Under the pieces are notes generated by a model. The model made no database searches, was not told the origin of the DNA, and saw nothing but the letters and a program-made list of their open reading frames with translations. DNA of 64,000 bases from Paramacrobiotus metropolitanus (Eukaryota > Tardigrada > Eutardigrada > Parachela > Macrobiotidae). The DNA lies in NCBI RefSeq assembly GCF_019649055.1, contig NW_026570235.1:1488001-1552000 (forward strand). The letters run 5' to 3'. Position 1 is the first letter of the stretch. Every line of letters starts with the position of its first letter. Both the position numbers and the translations under genes were made by a program. Positions 1-12,294 of this stretch are shown here, piece after piece.

Positions 1-20
1 GCCACGGTTAATGTGTTCGG

Positions 21-437
21 TTAACAGGGTAAATGCGTCCAGAGATGTCGCAATAAAACTGTCAGTCCATATTCGGAGCACACCCGCACGTCGACATAAT
101 CTTTGGTATAAAGGCGATATTTACGGAAAAAGTAATGCACATCCGACAACCTCACGTCCAAGTGGTCCACTTTGGTCTCGGATTTCTGGAAGTGTTTCCA
201 GTCCCGTACGAAAATATTCTGACCGGTAACGTAACCGGATGATTGTAGCATGACAGTCTCACAGAAGACACCATCGTGTTGCCCAGTGAACAACACCACT
301 TCCTCACCGGGAATGAAGATATGCCGTCGCCAACCAAATAATCCAAAGCGCAGTCCCAGACCGATAGACAAAGCAATAATTAATCCCGCTACCCAAAGAA
401 AGACAAGGAAGCCCAACAGGTTGCGGCGCACTTCCAT
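21..437 (-). CDS. Partial gene for a signal-anchored membrane protein
   Basis: I do not recognise the family. The reading frame opens at ATG 435-437 and encodes about 138 residues. A short basic N-terminus (MEVRRN) is followed by one long hydrophobic helix at about residues 8-30 and then a flank with two arginines (GWRRH), which suggests a type II or signal-anchored membrane protein. The rest is a soluble beta-like segment with Cys in the contexts VFCETV and RVCSEY. The frame ends at a TAA at 21-23, but GT dinucleotides just before it and the window edge make it likely that the gene continues by splicing to the left. It lies divergently from the secreted-protein gene that starts at 1659, so the gap between them probably holds both promoters. 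The membrane anchor is clear; the function is unknown. Confidence 0.5.
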   Translation of the reverse strand: MEVRRNLLGFLVFLWVAGLIIALSIGLGLRFGLFGWRRHIFIPGEEVVLFTGQHDGVFCETVMLQSSGYVTGQNIFVRDWKHFQKSETKVDHLDVRLSDVHYFFRKYRLYTKDYVDVRVCSEYGLTVLLRHLWTHLPC

Positions 438-1658
438 TCTGCGGGTGACGGCTGCGACAAATCCCGGAAGTTCTTCAAATCATTAATAAACTCGAACACA
501 AATTTTATTGGATTAATGCGCATTGTTTTTCCAGAAGTCAAGCAATTGCTCTCGTACAATAAGTGCAGATTCATAGCTGAAAGGATAATTTTTGCGCGTA
601 GGTCGTACCATTTTTCACATCGGAATTCTAATTTCTAATCGTTTGCACCATACATGTGCGATTTTTGGGGCATGTGTACTGTTGGTGACTGTGTTCCACA
701 CCTGCGTTTCTTTATGCGCTTTCATATTGAGGCAGTCATTCGGAGTTTAATATTCGGCAAGTTTAATACTCGATGCAAACATATCTATCGCCTATAAATA
801 CATAACGCATAATTTCTCTTGTGGTAAAGTCCACGTTATCGCCGAGGCTGTGTGAGCCTGTGTTCCATTTTGTACCGATGGTGTAGTAAATGTGATACGG
901 TATACTTGCAGACTATAGGTGTTGCACAGTAAGTAGGTAAATAATGTAATAAGCTTTAATGCACATGGCGCAAAAATAGTTTCTACAACCAGCTCCCCTG
1001 CACGAAAAGGAGGTGTGTGCATTATATAAATATTCTCGAAAAGTAGTATTTGGTAAACTTTGTGCATGGTCCAAGTCTAAGAACAATTAGGGCATAATTA
1101 TAACAGGTGTGCAGTGTACACGTCAAACGTATCATTCAGTATAATAAGAAATTAGTAGTAGCATGTTTAAAATATGCCGGCAAATTTGGGACAAATAATG
1201 CCACAGCGATTATGTCGGTATTAATACAAAGTAAATGCTGCTTTTAACAAAACTTTGTTGGATATTTACTGCAATATAATAAAACACTTTGTTCTTTTAA
1301 CAATTTTTTACGTGCCATGATTCATCAAATGAACGCCAATGTGGAGCAATTTTATGCATTATACAGTGTGTGATATATAAATGCAGTATTATGGTGCAAA
1401 ATTTACTCACCCTACGGTACACGTTTTCTTAACGATCGACACAGTTAAAAGTGAAAGTAGGTGTCTAGAGTTTTTGACTTGCAATGTTCTTACACACCGT
1501 TCTATACTGTAGACCCAGAAATTTGCTCTGATTAACGCATACGTAACAAATTACCCAATCAACCTTACAGTAAATCATTTCCAAGCACACGCTACCATTT
1601 AGTTGTTAAATTGTAAGGTAAAGTAGTTCACTAATTTAGCTCAAATGTTACAGCCGAG
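438..1658. other. Divergent intergenic region
   Basis: About 1.2 kb of AT-rich sequence between two divergent genes. I see no convincing coding exon. A TATA-like stretch (gatatataaatgc) lies near 1371-1383, about 280 bases upstream of the start codon at 1659, in the orientation of the rightward gene. It may be its core promoter, but nothing else supports that. Confidence 0.35.
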
Positions 1659-3280
1659 ATGGTAAGATTCAAGATTTAACTACAACGTTGCTAATCATGA
1701 TGAATGCAATATACCGCTATATTATGCTACTGTTAACCAGCTGTCCTTAAATTAATTCATATCTATATTTTTTTGTTTAGGTACTTTGTGTCTCAATAAC
1801 CTTTGCTGTAATATCTATCATCATACACATCCGGAAAGAGTGCCATGCTCAGCCATGGATGCCGATGCCGCCATTCTTCCGCCCAGCCTACCAGCAAGAC
1901 GATACCGACGAGCTGGACAATTTCTACCAACCAGCTATGGTAATCCGCAGAAAATCTTTTACTCCCGCACATTCTGCACCGGACCCGGTAATTACATTTC
2001 AGTATAAAACCAACACCGTCCCGTCAACCGGTAGCTATGATGGCGAAGATGAAGCACCGGGTCTGGATATACAAATTGACGCCAGTGCAGCCAGCACGGT
2101 CGTACCACATTATGCGAAAATGCGCTCGAGATACATCCCCAGTATTGCCGGCGGGGCTATACTGACCGATTCTATTCCAGAAAGTGCGAAAAGCACTAAG
2201 AAGAATTTTGCTTGGTCCAGTGATCATGATTTAATCGCGGATGGATCAACATACAGACAGCGACAACCACCGGCACACGAATATCCGCTTCCTTTTCTCA
2301 GCAACGACCTGCAGTATGGGAAAAGCCGTGCGCCGGACAGTGAAATCGCCGATCGGGTTATGTCTATCAACAAGCGGCGTCGTATCAGCACGGGCCGCGA
2401 AGGTCATCCTGGTTTTGTTTCGACCCACGAATTTAACCCAGAACAGCAGTCAAGTATACGCGATTATGTCGTCAATATGGGACAGCGGTTAAACGGTGGA
2501 TGGAGAGCTTATCCCACCAATAAAATGTATTACTCCCCGATGAACGATAACAATAATAACAATAATAATATGAATAATTTTAACGACGCTCCGAATGACC
2601 AAGTCATGGTCCCCAGCCAGCCGCCACGTTTCGCAATGTCCAACATGTTTGATCCGGTCGGCACGCCGTACGATGGAACCGGTTTTATGCGGGAAAACAG
2701 TCAAATGCAGCCGTGGTCACCACCACCACCGCGTCGCATGGACTATGAAGAACAGTTTTATGCTCCTCCACAGCCACCACCACCTAATAATTTTCCGAAT
2801 GAAATGGATGGCCCGCCATTTGATCCATCCAACCAGTTTCCATTCCAACCGCCGATGCAGCGGCCGCGCTTTCCACCCCGACACGGTGGCGGTTTCGCGC
2901 GACGACCTGGACAACCGTTGCGGGTGCTGGAACCGGCTGTGCCGCCCAGCGACTTCAATCGGCGCTTCCCAATTAGGGATACTTTTCGTTCCGGACCAAG
3001 GAGGCGACCGCAGAGAGTTAAGGCAGCGGAGGAAGAGCAGTTTGAGCCGGGTTATGGACCGGTGTCTCGCTTGAGGCAGTGGCTATACGAGACCTCCAAA
3101 TTGGCTGGTAGTTCACATGGTGGCGGTAATACAACAGTGGCTGGCAGCGATACCGCAGCCAGTAGTGAACCAGGCTACGGACCACCTCCATCCACTACGG
3201 ACGCTGGACAGCGAGTGCCACCAAATAACGCCGGTACTGCAAGAAAAAAGCGAACTGTTCTTCGGAGAATACCTGCCTAA
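1659..3280 (+). CDS. Secreted Pro/Asn/Arg-rich low-complexity protein
   Basis: Two-exon model giving about 500 residues. Exon 1 contributes only the ATG (1659-1661), directly followed by the donor GTAAGA. The intron runs 1662-1780 and ends tttgtttag. Exon 2 (1781-3280) opens in frame with a classic signal peptide (VLCVSITFAVISIIIHI, then ECHA-QPW as a plausible cleavage site). Starting at the internal ATG 1859 would discard this signal, so I chose 1659. The mature part is disordered: an Asn tract near 2548-2580, Pro tracts near 2718-2800, Arg/Pro-rich blocks, two copies of EPGYGP near the C-terminus and a basic tail (ARKKRTVLRR). Several dibasic and RRR sites could be cut by furin-like proteases. 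No enzyme domain is visible. It may be an extracellular matrix or cuticle component; the family is not recognised. Confidence 0.7.
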
Positions 3281-3388
3281 CAGCCTGTACATGCAAAAAC
3301 AAAACAAGGTTGTACGCAATTGGCCCCTGCTTATTTTTTAACTTAATTTGAAAGAATTTTAACGAGACAAACCGCTCCTTAAAGTATT

Positions 3389-3394
3389 AATAAA
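3389..3394 (+). terminator. Poly(A) signal AATAAA
   Basis: Canonical AATAAA about 110 bases after the stop codon of the secreted Pro/Asn-rich gene, in an AT-rich 3' region. Its position fits the 3' end of that transcript. Confidence 0.5.
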
Positions 3395-3419
3395 GCATTA
3401 TAAATGTGCATAGGTCCGG

Positions 3420-5932
3420 TTATTGTTTTTAGCTTTCCTCTTTACGGTAAAGTTGGATGCAAATCATGCTGACCATGACTTATTCGGCTGATACTTGGAC
3501 TTATTCGGTTTGTAAGTACCTGGGCGAGCATCAGATAGAGGACGACTTACGAGTATGGACAATAACACATAGAATGATATCTGTACAATTGTACAGTACG
3601 TTGGTCCTCAACCTACGAGTACATCAACTGAACGGCGAAATCGAAAGGCTTAGTTCCGGAACAGATAAAAGAAGATATATAAAAAAATGCATTACTTATA
3701 ATAAATAGTCTGAGTATGGGTGTAGTGATAACAGTACTGCCATTATTTTTTCGTTTACTGTCACAATAATACCATTATATCACATAATCATGCGCGGTAG
3801 ATTTGTAAAAGTATCTATATGGTTGGTTAGAAACTACTGCGATTTTTATATTTTGAAGCCCGAATGTAAAACACTGGCAGCATATCTGTACATAATACTG
3901 TTTATACAAATAATAATGAACAAAAAAGGGCACCAAGCATGATGTTGAAGGCTACCTATATTCTGAATCTGTCATAAAATTGTAAGCTACAGTTGACCAT
4001 ACGTACACTAGCGACAAAGAAACACAATGCAAAAATAAGCATAAAGAGTGCACATCTTTTATAAGTACGAGGCACATAAAAGCGTGTATATTTGTTAACA
4101 CTATCTGTGTCATTACAAGGCGCCATAAAACAACTCTTTGTGTGACTGTTTAAGTAACATCAAACAGGAAACGTATCCTTGGCCATTAAGCGCGTTTGTA
4201 GATGAGATGATTTTTTTGCCCAACTCGAGCCTTATCAGAACAATGTACAGGTCGACGATATTTGTCTACTTGAGATACGCAGTGATCCTGTTATAGTTTC
4301 AAGTGGATTGACAATAAAATAGATTCTGATCTCCAGGATACATCCGACAGCAACAGGTGTCATCAGGAAGGAAACCGGAAGTCATACCGTTCGTTAACTT
4401 TGATCGCGAAGCTGTTTCACAATTCACTGGCCCGACAGAATTCCGCATCGAGCTAGCGATTAGAGTAGAATGTTCGCTTGTGCATGTAAGTACAATATTT
4501 TCCAAAATATCTACAAGCCAAACTAGCAGGTTAAAGTCTACGAATAGTACCAGAATGTATAACGTTACCCACCAAAATATTTTACGGTAACTGATAAAAA
4601 AGATCTGTATACTTTGTATAGATAGGTATCTGCATTTACTAGAGTTTCTGTACGGTCACTTTTGGTCAAAACACAAACTTTAAAATATCTTGTATTTGTT
4701 GATATTTTTGCAAAACCGCAAGGTTCATGTTTCGCTGGCTAATTTTTCGAAACTTATCTTATAAGTGTAAAGTTTCATAACTTGTCTTATCTGATGTTCT
4801 ATAAGTAGCAGCAATTTAAGCCATGCGCGACAAATGAATGACGTGGGAAACCGCAAAAATTGAGAAAAATGTGAAGCCGTTTTAAACTCAGCAAATAACT
4901 AACTCTGAAAATAAGAACCAAGATGTAAGCACAACTACCGTAGCTAATATAACGCGGGAAAATATAAGAAATTTTAATTTTAAACTGTACTGCATGCATA
5001 ACTTAAATTTTGTGATACAAACAATACATGCTTACCTAGGGCGAATAGATATTATTTTTTTGTTCTAACGGCAAGACTATTTGCGGCTCGGTAATTATAA
5101 TTATACAACACAATCTAATGTACAGTTTGTATATAAAATTAGTTCTGTCAAAGGTACCCGGTAAGAAGAACCATCGACAGTTTCGACACTATGCAAAGAG
5201 TAACCTTTATCTGGTAATCCGCATTAGTGCATTGGTGTTGGTATTTGGTTCACGATTTTTGGCGCTTCTGTTAATTTGTTTTGCAATAGATTTTTTCGCC
5301 TTGCAACCTAGGAAGCTAAAAGAAGTACTGTACATTTATATAAATATAATTTGTAAAATTATTGTTGTTTTACTGTAGTTATTCGCACCAGCTTCTGTAC
5401 TTATTGCATAGTCGCTGTTCAAACTGCGACACACCGGTGTCCGTGAATCATTTTGAATCGTCGCATGACTCACGGTCGGTTACGTTTGTACAAAATGTCA
5501 GCAGACTGACCAGCAAATGTTGTTAACATATTGCAGAGGATACCAACGAGCTGAACAACATTGGAAGGATGTCTAATTAAGCGGCGAAATCTGAAGGACT
5601 CCACCCGAACGATGTCTGACAATGGCTGTAACAATTAACTCTTAAGTGAGCTGTCCAACTGTTGTAATCCGTTTTATCCTAGCAGTCCGATCACGGAGCC
5701 CCGAAACCGACAACAGTTGCGTGCATGCACAGCGCCAACATTCGTTCATTCGCTGTGTCGTCTAACAAATATATTTAAATCGAATTTTTCCGTACCATAT
5801 TCCATACGCAGCTTTGGCAGTTGACATTCTTCCGTATTTTGAATTTACTCTGAGACCACAAGACCGTCGATGCTGTTATATCGCTATCTATGCAGCACTT
5901 GTGAGCAGTGACGGAAATCTTTTGCTGTTACA
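3420..5932. other. Intergenic region without a supported gene
   Basis: AT-rich sequence. Open frames of 60-90 codons at 3457-3708 and 5118-5378 have no splice support, no recognisable domain and composition no different from the background, so I do not call them genes. The last 200 bases probably hold the promoter and 5' leader of the gene starting at 5933, but I see no clear core element. Confidence 0.4.
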
Positions 5933-8900
5933 ATGAATTCGCTATGGCTTATATCGCCAGCTGTGATATCCTTCCTGGCCGTGATGCTGCGGGAAGCGAC
6001 ATATGTTTCAGGAGAACTATTTATGGATTCGGATGATTATTTCATGATGGCACAGCTCATGCGATCCGCTGGCTGTAATCACGCCGGTGGGCACGCCCCG
6101 GCGTCCTCTCAGCGGCTGGCGGCTGCCTCGAGTTCCGGAAGCGGAGGCGGTGGATTAATGGGCAACGCCCTGGGCAATGCGTTGTTAGTTGATAAAGTAA
6201 TGGATCTAAAAGCTCTGCCCGCAAGGGAGAATCCTGGTAAGCTAACGCAAATCAAACTTTAAATTATTAACTTTTAATAGTAACGTATCAGAATAGGGAA
6301 AATACACCTTGATGAAATGATCTGGATACTAAACAGTATGTTGTATAAATCCGTTTTGAAACCAGTAATACAGTAACTGCAAACTTGCAATCTTCTCCTT
6401 TTGTAGAATAGATTCAAGAATCATAAAAACTTCCAGCGGATAGAAGCTATTTTTGTAAACCTCTGCATGCAGCGTTTACCGGCCACCTGTAAACGTCCGT
6501 CACTGACTGATTAGGAAAATGCAGTTTCCTTAAGCAATGAATTAGTAAACGACAAGCGCAAACTTTTGATTTACGGATAAAAATGCGCCTCAAGTTTTAT
6601 TTGAATTCTGATTTGCCAATCTTAACTTCTGCAAAATCAAGCTTTCGAAGCTTAATACCTTTTAAATGGCCAAACCGTTATAACCTGTCGAAAGCTATTA
6701 CATATTTTCGTTAAATTTATTGCTGTAAAAAAAGGCTGGGTTATTTCTTGTCGTGTAAAGCGTCTAAACGTTTATTAAATTTTGTATTTTGACAACACCG
6801 TCGCACATTTACAGAAGTTTTACAAGTAAAGAAACAGTAAAAAAATTCATACTTATACTCGTGACGAGACTCTCATGAATAGAGAAACTGGTTTTAACTA
6901 ATCCGAAAATAAGTTACAAAACTGCACTTTCCTGGTTCTCATCTGCGCTTAAGACGGACGCATTATGCTCTGAGATTTGCTATGCCGGACCTTATCAGAA
7001 AACGATTTACTTACTGTAGTATTTTTGTCTTTGTTTTTTATTTGAACCAGTATCTTACTGCGTAAAACTGTTAAATCTGTCTTACTATTTAAACGAAACT
7101 TAAAGCACTAAATTTTGTAAATGCAGATGTGCTGAAAGAAGGAAACGCTGCGTACCGGCAAACCAAAAATGATTACGAATACTAATGCAATTGTAAATAA
7201 AAACTGAATCGTTAATCATCATTAAAAAATCATTATTTTACTATAAAATTGGAGGTGCTAAATTCATGCTGTTTTCTACGGTTATAAACCAAACGCTGAT
7301 ATACAGATTTACTGAGCGTGGTCGATATTGCTACTGGAGTAGCTGGTAATATACGCAGTAATAGCCTTCGGCAAATAAATACAGGTGCCAGTTATTGTAT
7401 TTAGCATAGTTACTAGTCCAGCGTTAGCCCGTCGACCGTATATCTGAAATGTTTAGTCAAAAGGTTAATAATTTCTAGTACTCTGTAGTTTAAGCTTAAT
7501 ATCTGTACAAAAATATTTTAGCACAGTACAAAAATTTAGCACAGTATTTTCTGTATGCCCGCACATAAAATTTATACGAAATTCTTAATTCTTAATAATG
7601 TGGTAAGTTCCGCCCTTCTTACTGAGCTACAATTTCATACAGGTTCTCCAGATTTCGTTAACAGCCCAAACAGCCCCGAAGTCAACATGGGAGCCGCCGG
7701 ACGATCTGAGATCCTTTCGGAACCGTCACACAATGTGGAAATTATTGCCGCCCACTCTTCAAATTCCACCGGCAACGCTACCATTGAATTTTCTCCATTG
7801 CTCCTGGAAAACAGCACCGATGACAATGCCACCACCACCGTGTCACCGGTGACCCCCATGCTGACGACAACTGTAGGACAGAATGTTACCGGCGAAATGG
7901 AGGCTAATGCCAACACCACATTAAGCTCCCTGAGCCCGGCACCAACCTTATCCGAACCGGCAACCATTGACCCATCCGGTCAGCCTAGTCAGCCCATCGA
8001 TTTCGGCGCGAAATCCAGCCGCAAAGCACTGCGACGCATGGGACCGGTGTTTTCCCGGCGGCGACGCTCGCTGTTTAATGCCAGCGGCAATGGAACGGCC
8101 GTGCAGCCGATTATGAACCGCAGTTCCTGGATTAATGGAGAAATTAATAACAATGCTGAAAACAGCCCGAAATCGGGTGACACGCGCCAGTTCGTCATTC
8201 CAGTGCAGCCAGCGGTGTCGGCATTCAATAACGTTGGCGGGTAATTACAAATACTCTCTGGGAAGATGCATACGCTATTACTCTGTACCTGTGAACTGGA
8301 ATGACTACATATGATACAAATACATACATACCACTGAGTTACTATTTTAGATAATTGCAGTTATTTTGATAATTTATTTGTTCTTTACCGGTTATGTGCC
8401 GCCATGGTAATTTGGTAAACATTTTAATTATGTCTTCACAAAACGAACGCTTTTCTGTGCGGTAAGTGTCATGGCTCGAGTAGCGAAAAAGACCTTAAAC
8501 TTCACGATCAATGAGTGGAAGTGTCCTTGACCAGCCTTTAATTGTACTACGTAATTACACATCCAACGCTTTTTCTACATAAATGGGGTGCTCTGAATTT
8601 GGAAAAATTTCTAGTCCTAACGCTGGAGATCATATTATAGCTTAACAGAAATTGTCTACTTTCTTTACTGAATAAAAACAGACAACGGTAATAATTTCGG
8701 AAATGGCAACAAAAAATTTAACAATGGCCATACAAATACTATTTTCCCGGCTTGCTTCCTTACTGCTTGCACCGCAAAAATAAAACAAATTGATCCAGCT
8801 GCCCAACAATAACTTACTACAACAAATAATCGATGCACTTTTAATGACGCGCCGGTTAAATTAGCTCTGCTATGCAAAAACGGTATCGCTATTATGAGGC

Positions 8901-11678
8901 TGTCGCAATACAGACTAGTCTGCAAGATCAGTTTTTAAGAAGTACAAAGAGTGAACGGCTATACTTCAGAACTTTGTTATTTTATATACATTTTCCACAT
9001 TTTGGATGCTGCGGTGCACCAGCATAAATTCTCATACGAGCATAAATGCAGTCAAATCGTTTGTGTCAGTCAGAATTCTGCGGTTTATACTTCTGACATG
9101 ACGAACAGTCTGTTGCTGTAATAAGTCATTTCTGTATTTACGCCCTTACTATTCGTTTATTTGAAGATTTGTCTATCCTAATAAGCGAATTTCCTGCGTT
9201 ATACTTCATAGTAGGTTCTAGGTATGTTGATCATAAGACAGTCCTACAAGAATACTTTTTGACTATTTTTCTTTGGTTTTTTATGAAATATTGATAATTT
9301 TAGGCTCAACAATGCTCAGCAGACAAACAGCAATGCCCCTTTACTGGCTGGCAACGTTCAGGGTTTATTGCAACAAGCGTCCAGTAACGCACAGTACGTG
9401 GCACCCCATACCACCGGTATCGTGGGGATTCCCTTTGGATCCATCAGCATTAACCCTCAGCAGCAACAACTTGGCGCTACCTATTCCGCTGGCCAAAATG
9501 CGGGAGCGTAAGCGAAAGTTTCAAGTGATGAAGTCAGTTACGAGTCTAACAACTAACATCAACTGTTGTATTATACAGAAACGGATTACTCACTAACATT
9601 GTGCATACCGGCATCCCTGGAAACAATTTTAATAACGGATTGCTGGCGGCAGCACAAACCAATCTACCGACAGGAATGGTCGGCATTGGGCGTAAGCTAT
9701 TTTTAAAATTGCTTTCCTCTGGCTAATTTTGAGAATTGTGGTATAAAATTAATATCTTTAGCAATAACTTTTACTGAAGCTCGGATGAAGACTTGCACTT
9801 GCATTAAACAGGGTATGGATCTTCCAGCAATAATAATTATGGTAGCAACCAAGGGAGCAATTATAACAGCGGTAACAGCGGCAACAGCGGCAGCGGAAGC
9901 TACGGAGGCGGCGCTAGTTATGGCATTACTGGGTCGACGTACAGTGGTAGCGGAAGTGGTACCGGTACGAACGCCGCCAATTACGGGCACAGTGGCGGTA
10001 ATTCCGGATACGGCAATATGGGCAGCAGTAACAGCGGAAGTAACTCGGGAAACTATGGCGGCGGAAGTGGTAGCGGCGGGAGTAGCTACGGAAGCGGAAG
10101 TGGTACCGGCACCAGTGGCAACTACGCTAGTGGTACTGGCGGTGGAAGTGGCAGCGGCGGTGGAAATTATAACAGCGGAAATGCGGCGAGTATGTATGGC
10201 CATTCCGGGGGTGGGAATTATGGGGGAGGTGGAAACAATAACTACGGTAATAGCGGGGGAGGTGGCGGCGGAGGCTATGGAAACAGCGGCGGTGGCAACT
10301 ACGGTAACAGCGGCGGTGGAGGGAATTACGGGAATAGCGGCGGTGGCGGTAATTATGGTAACAGTGGAGGTGGAGGAGGCGGTAACTATGGAAACAGCGG
10401 GGGCGGCGGCGGCGGTAACTACGGAAACAGTGGAGGAGGCGGCAATTATGGAAACAACGGCGGTGGCGGTGGTAACTATGGCGGCGGTAATAATGGTGGC
10501 GGCGGCAATTATGGCGGTGGTGGTGGAGGCGGTAACTACGGCGGCGGTGGCAATTTTGGAGGCGGTCTTGGAATGGGCTTCGGTGGTCTGGGCGGATTGG
10601 GTGGACTGGGCGGTCTCGGTGGTTTGGGCGGGTTGGGCCTAGGCGGTTTGGGACTGGGAGGTCTAGGCGGATTAGGTGGTCTAGGCGGCATCGGAAGCCT
10701 CGGGCTACTAGGTATAAATTAAAAAATTATCATACATTGTTAATATCGTAACGTTTTGCTGGTCGGTTTCGAATTTAGTGGATTTTTTTATTGCAATTTG
10801 GCTTTAGGTTTGGGCGGACTGGGTGGACTTGGTGGCATCGGGTCGCTTGGATTGGGCGGACTGGGTCTGGGCGGTCTCGGTGGCCTTGGCGGTCTTGGTG
10901 GCCTCGGAACCCTAGGTAATAACTTTTTCGTATTACATATATGTGTTCATTATGTGTTTATTATAATGATGTGATGAAATATTACGGTTGATGTATTTAT
11001 TATAATCATGATTTCTTAAAGGTCTTGGTGGTCTGGGCGGACTTGGCGGCCTGGGAGGTCTTGGTTTAGGCGGGTAAGCTATCGAGGCGCTAGTCCTCAT
11101 AATCCAGTACTCAGCAGAAAAGATTAGTGTTGTCAATTATAGTTTCCCAACAGCGGGTCTCGGGTCGTATGGAAGTCCCCTGGGAATGGGCGGAACCAGC
11201 CTAGGCGGCTATGGTGCTGGGATGTCCACGTACGGAATGGGAAGCTCAAGTTATCCGAGCGGATCCTACGGCAGCAGTGTTGGTATCAGCCAGTACCCGA
11301 GCACGGGTACCGGAACGTACGGCAGCACCACCGGCACCTACGGGTACGACATCATTTAAACACTTAAAATACAAAAAAAGCGGCATTGTGTAAAGGTCAC
11401 TAGCCTTCAATTAATTTTATGACTTTTCTGTTATTGCGGTTAACTTAACGATTTGATTTTCTCTTATCAGAATGCAGACAATTCCGCAGTACGGTACGAT
11501 CAGTACGTCGTCCGGCACCGGCATTCCTAGCGGAACCATCATAACCGGCATTCCCATTTCCACTACGGGAACGCTGGGAACTGGTACTGCCACAATTATA
11601 CAGGGAGTTCCGGCAACGGCCACGCCGGTCATCTCATTTACCACACCTAATCCATTAGGTACGCCATCTCCTGCCTAA
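5933..11678 (+). CDS. Large secreted glycine-rich modular protein
   Basis: Nine-exon model: 5933-6236, 7643-8240, 9304-9507, 9579-9691, 9812-10711, 10808-10915, 11022-11073, 11143-11343, 11471-11678. The sum is 2688 bases, about 895 residues, with every junction in phase. Order of regions: signal peptide (MNSLWLISPAVISFLAVM); a Ser/Gly-rich stretch; a Ser/Thr/Asn-rich region with many N-glycosylation sequons and a furin-like site (SRRRRSLF); an Asn/Gln-rich region; an Asn-Tyr-Gly repeat domain (GNYGNSGGGG-type units); a Leu-Gly-Gly repeat domain (GLGGLGG units) spread over exons 5-7; a Gly/Ser/Tyr region; and a Thr/Ile/Gly C-terminus. This resembles structural matrix, silk-like or cuticular proteins by composition only. 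Exon 7 to exon 8 requires the acceptor at 11141-11142, since the one at 11152-11153 breaks frame. It could be two genes (5933-8244 and a later one), but phase agreement favours one. Confidence 0.7.
9812..11073 (+). repeat. Coding glycine repeats (NYG then LGG units)
   Basis: Inside the secreted matrix-like gene, about 10018-10560 repeats units built on GNYGNSGGGG, and about 10560-11073 repeats GLGGLGG. The LGG block is interrupted by introns at 10712-10807 and 10916-11021, and the exon pieces on either side are near copies of one another at both DNA and protein level. This suggests unit expansion and exon duplication. Confidence 0.85.
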
Positions 11679-11745
11679 CGAGTATTTAGTCATTAATATT
11701 CACAAAAAGGCAAACAATAATAATGGTTGTCAAAATACAGTCTGT

Positions 11746-11751
11746 AATAAA
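11746..11751 (+). terminator. Poly(A) signal AATAAA
   Basis: AATAAA lies about 70 bases past the stop codon at 11676-11678. It supports that stop as the usual end of the glycine-rich gene. Confidence 0.5.
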
Positions 11752-12016
11752 TAAGACTCTGCATATAATAATAATAAATGGCCACATTGTTCTCGCGGAA
11801 TCTCGCCAGTAATACCGTACATACTGTTGTACTGTATCATTGTCATTACTAGAGATATATGCAGTGCTTTACCTACCGAATAATTTATGGAGTTTTAAAA
11901 ACTGCATTTTGTTCATGCCATGCTTCCGCTTTTTATCGTCAAAAGCAAGCAAGTCAAACTTTAATTGCCATAATTGTGAGCAAATGTTGCGGCTTATTAG
12001 ATTTGAACTTTAACAG

Positions 12017-12294
12017 CGAGCGATTCTTCAAGCCTTCGAATTTTTGCAGTCCCAATATCGCCCATTGGAGGCGGAATCGGATCTGTTGACAGGTCCGGCA
12101 CAGCCCGCATACATGCATTTGGAAATTTCGAAGAAAATCCCAGTGATTTTTTGACACGCCAAAGATCCGTTTTCGGAAATTCAAATCCGGAAAATAGCCA
12201 CGCAGACAATGCTGGTAAACTCGCCATAGCTCGTTGGAGATCTGACCAACTGCAGCAAAATCTCCGCAACCTTCCCCATTTAGCAATAGGCTAA
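12017..12294 (+). CDS. Candidate extra terminal exon, no Met start
   Basis: An open frame with no ATG that begins right after an acceptor (actttaacag) and runs 92 codons to TAA 12292-12294. It reads like real coding sequence, with balanced composition and segments such as SPIGGGIGSVDRSG, NFEENPSDFLTRQRS and RWRSDQLQQNLRNL. It starts two bases into a codon. A potential donor (CCATTAG followed by GTACGC) at about 11659 in the last exon of the glycine-rich gene has the matching phase, so this could be an alternative 3' exon that replaces the last few residues. It could also belong to a separate gene whose first exon I cannot see. The opposite-strand frames here look like shadows. Confidence 0.4.

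Noticed and set aside
1859-3280. Internal ATG at 1859 as the start of the Pro/Asn-rich gene
   Set aside because: The frame is open to an acceptor at 1780 and encodes a signal peptide. An ATG-plus-donor exon at 1659 supplies a better start.
9703-10203. Antisense Ala/Thr/Val-rich frame over the glycine-rich exon
   Set aside because: Shadow of the repeat on the opposite strand, with no splice or domain support.
9785-10642. Long Ala/Val/Thr-rich frame overlapping the glycine repeats
   Set aside because: It is the shifted reading of the Gly/Ser/Asn repeats. The Gly frame joins in phase to exons on both sides.
11997-12286. Minus-strand frames of 90-110 codons near 12.1 kb
   Set aside because: The plus strand has an open, better-composed frame after a good acceptor. 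The minus frames are likely its shadows.
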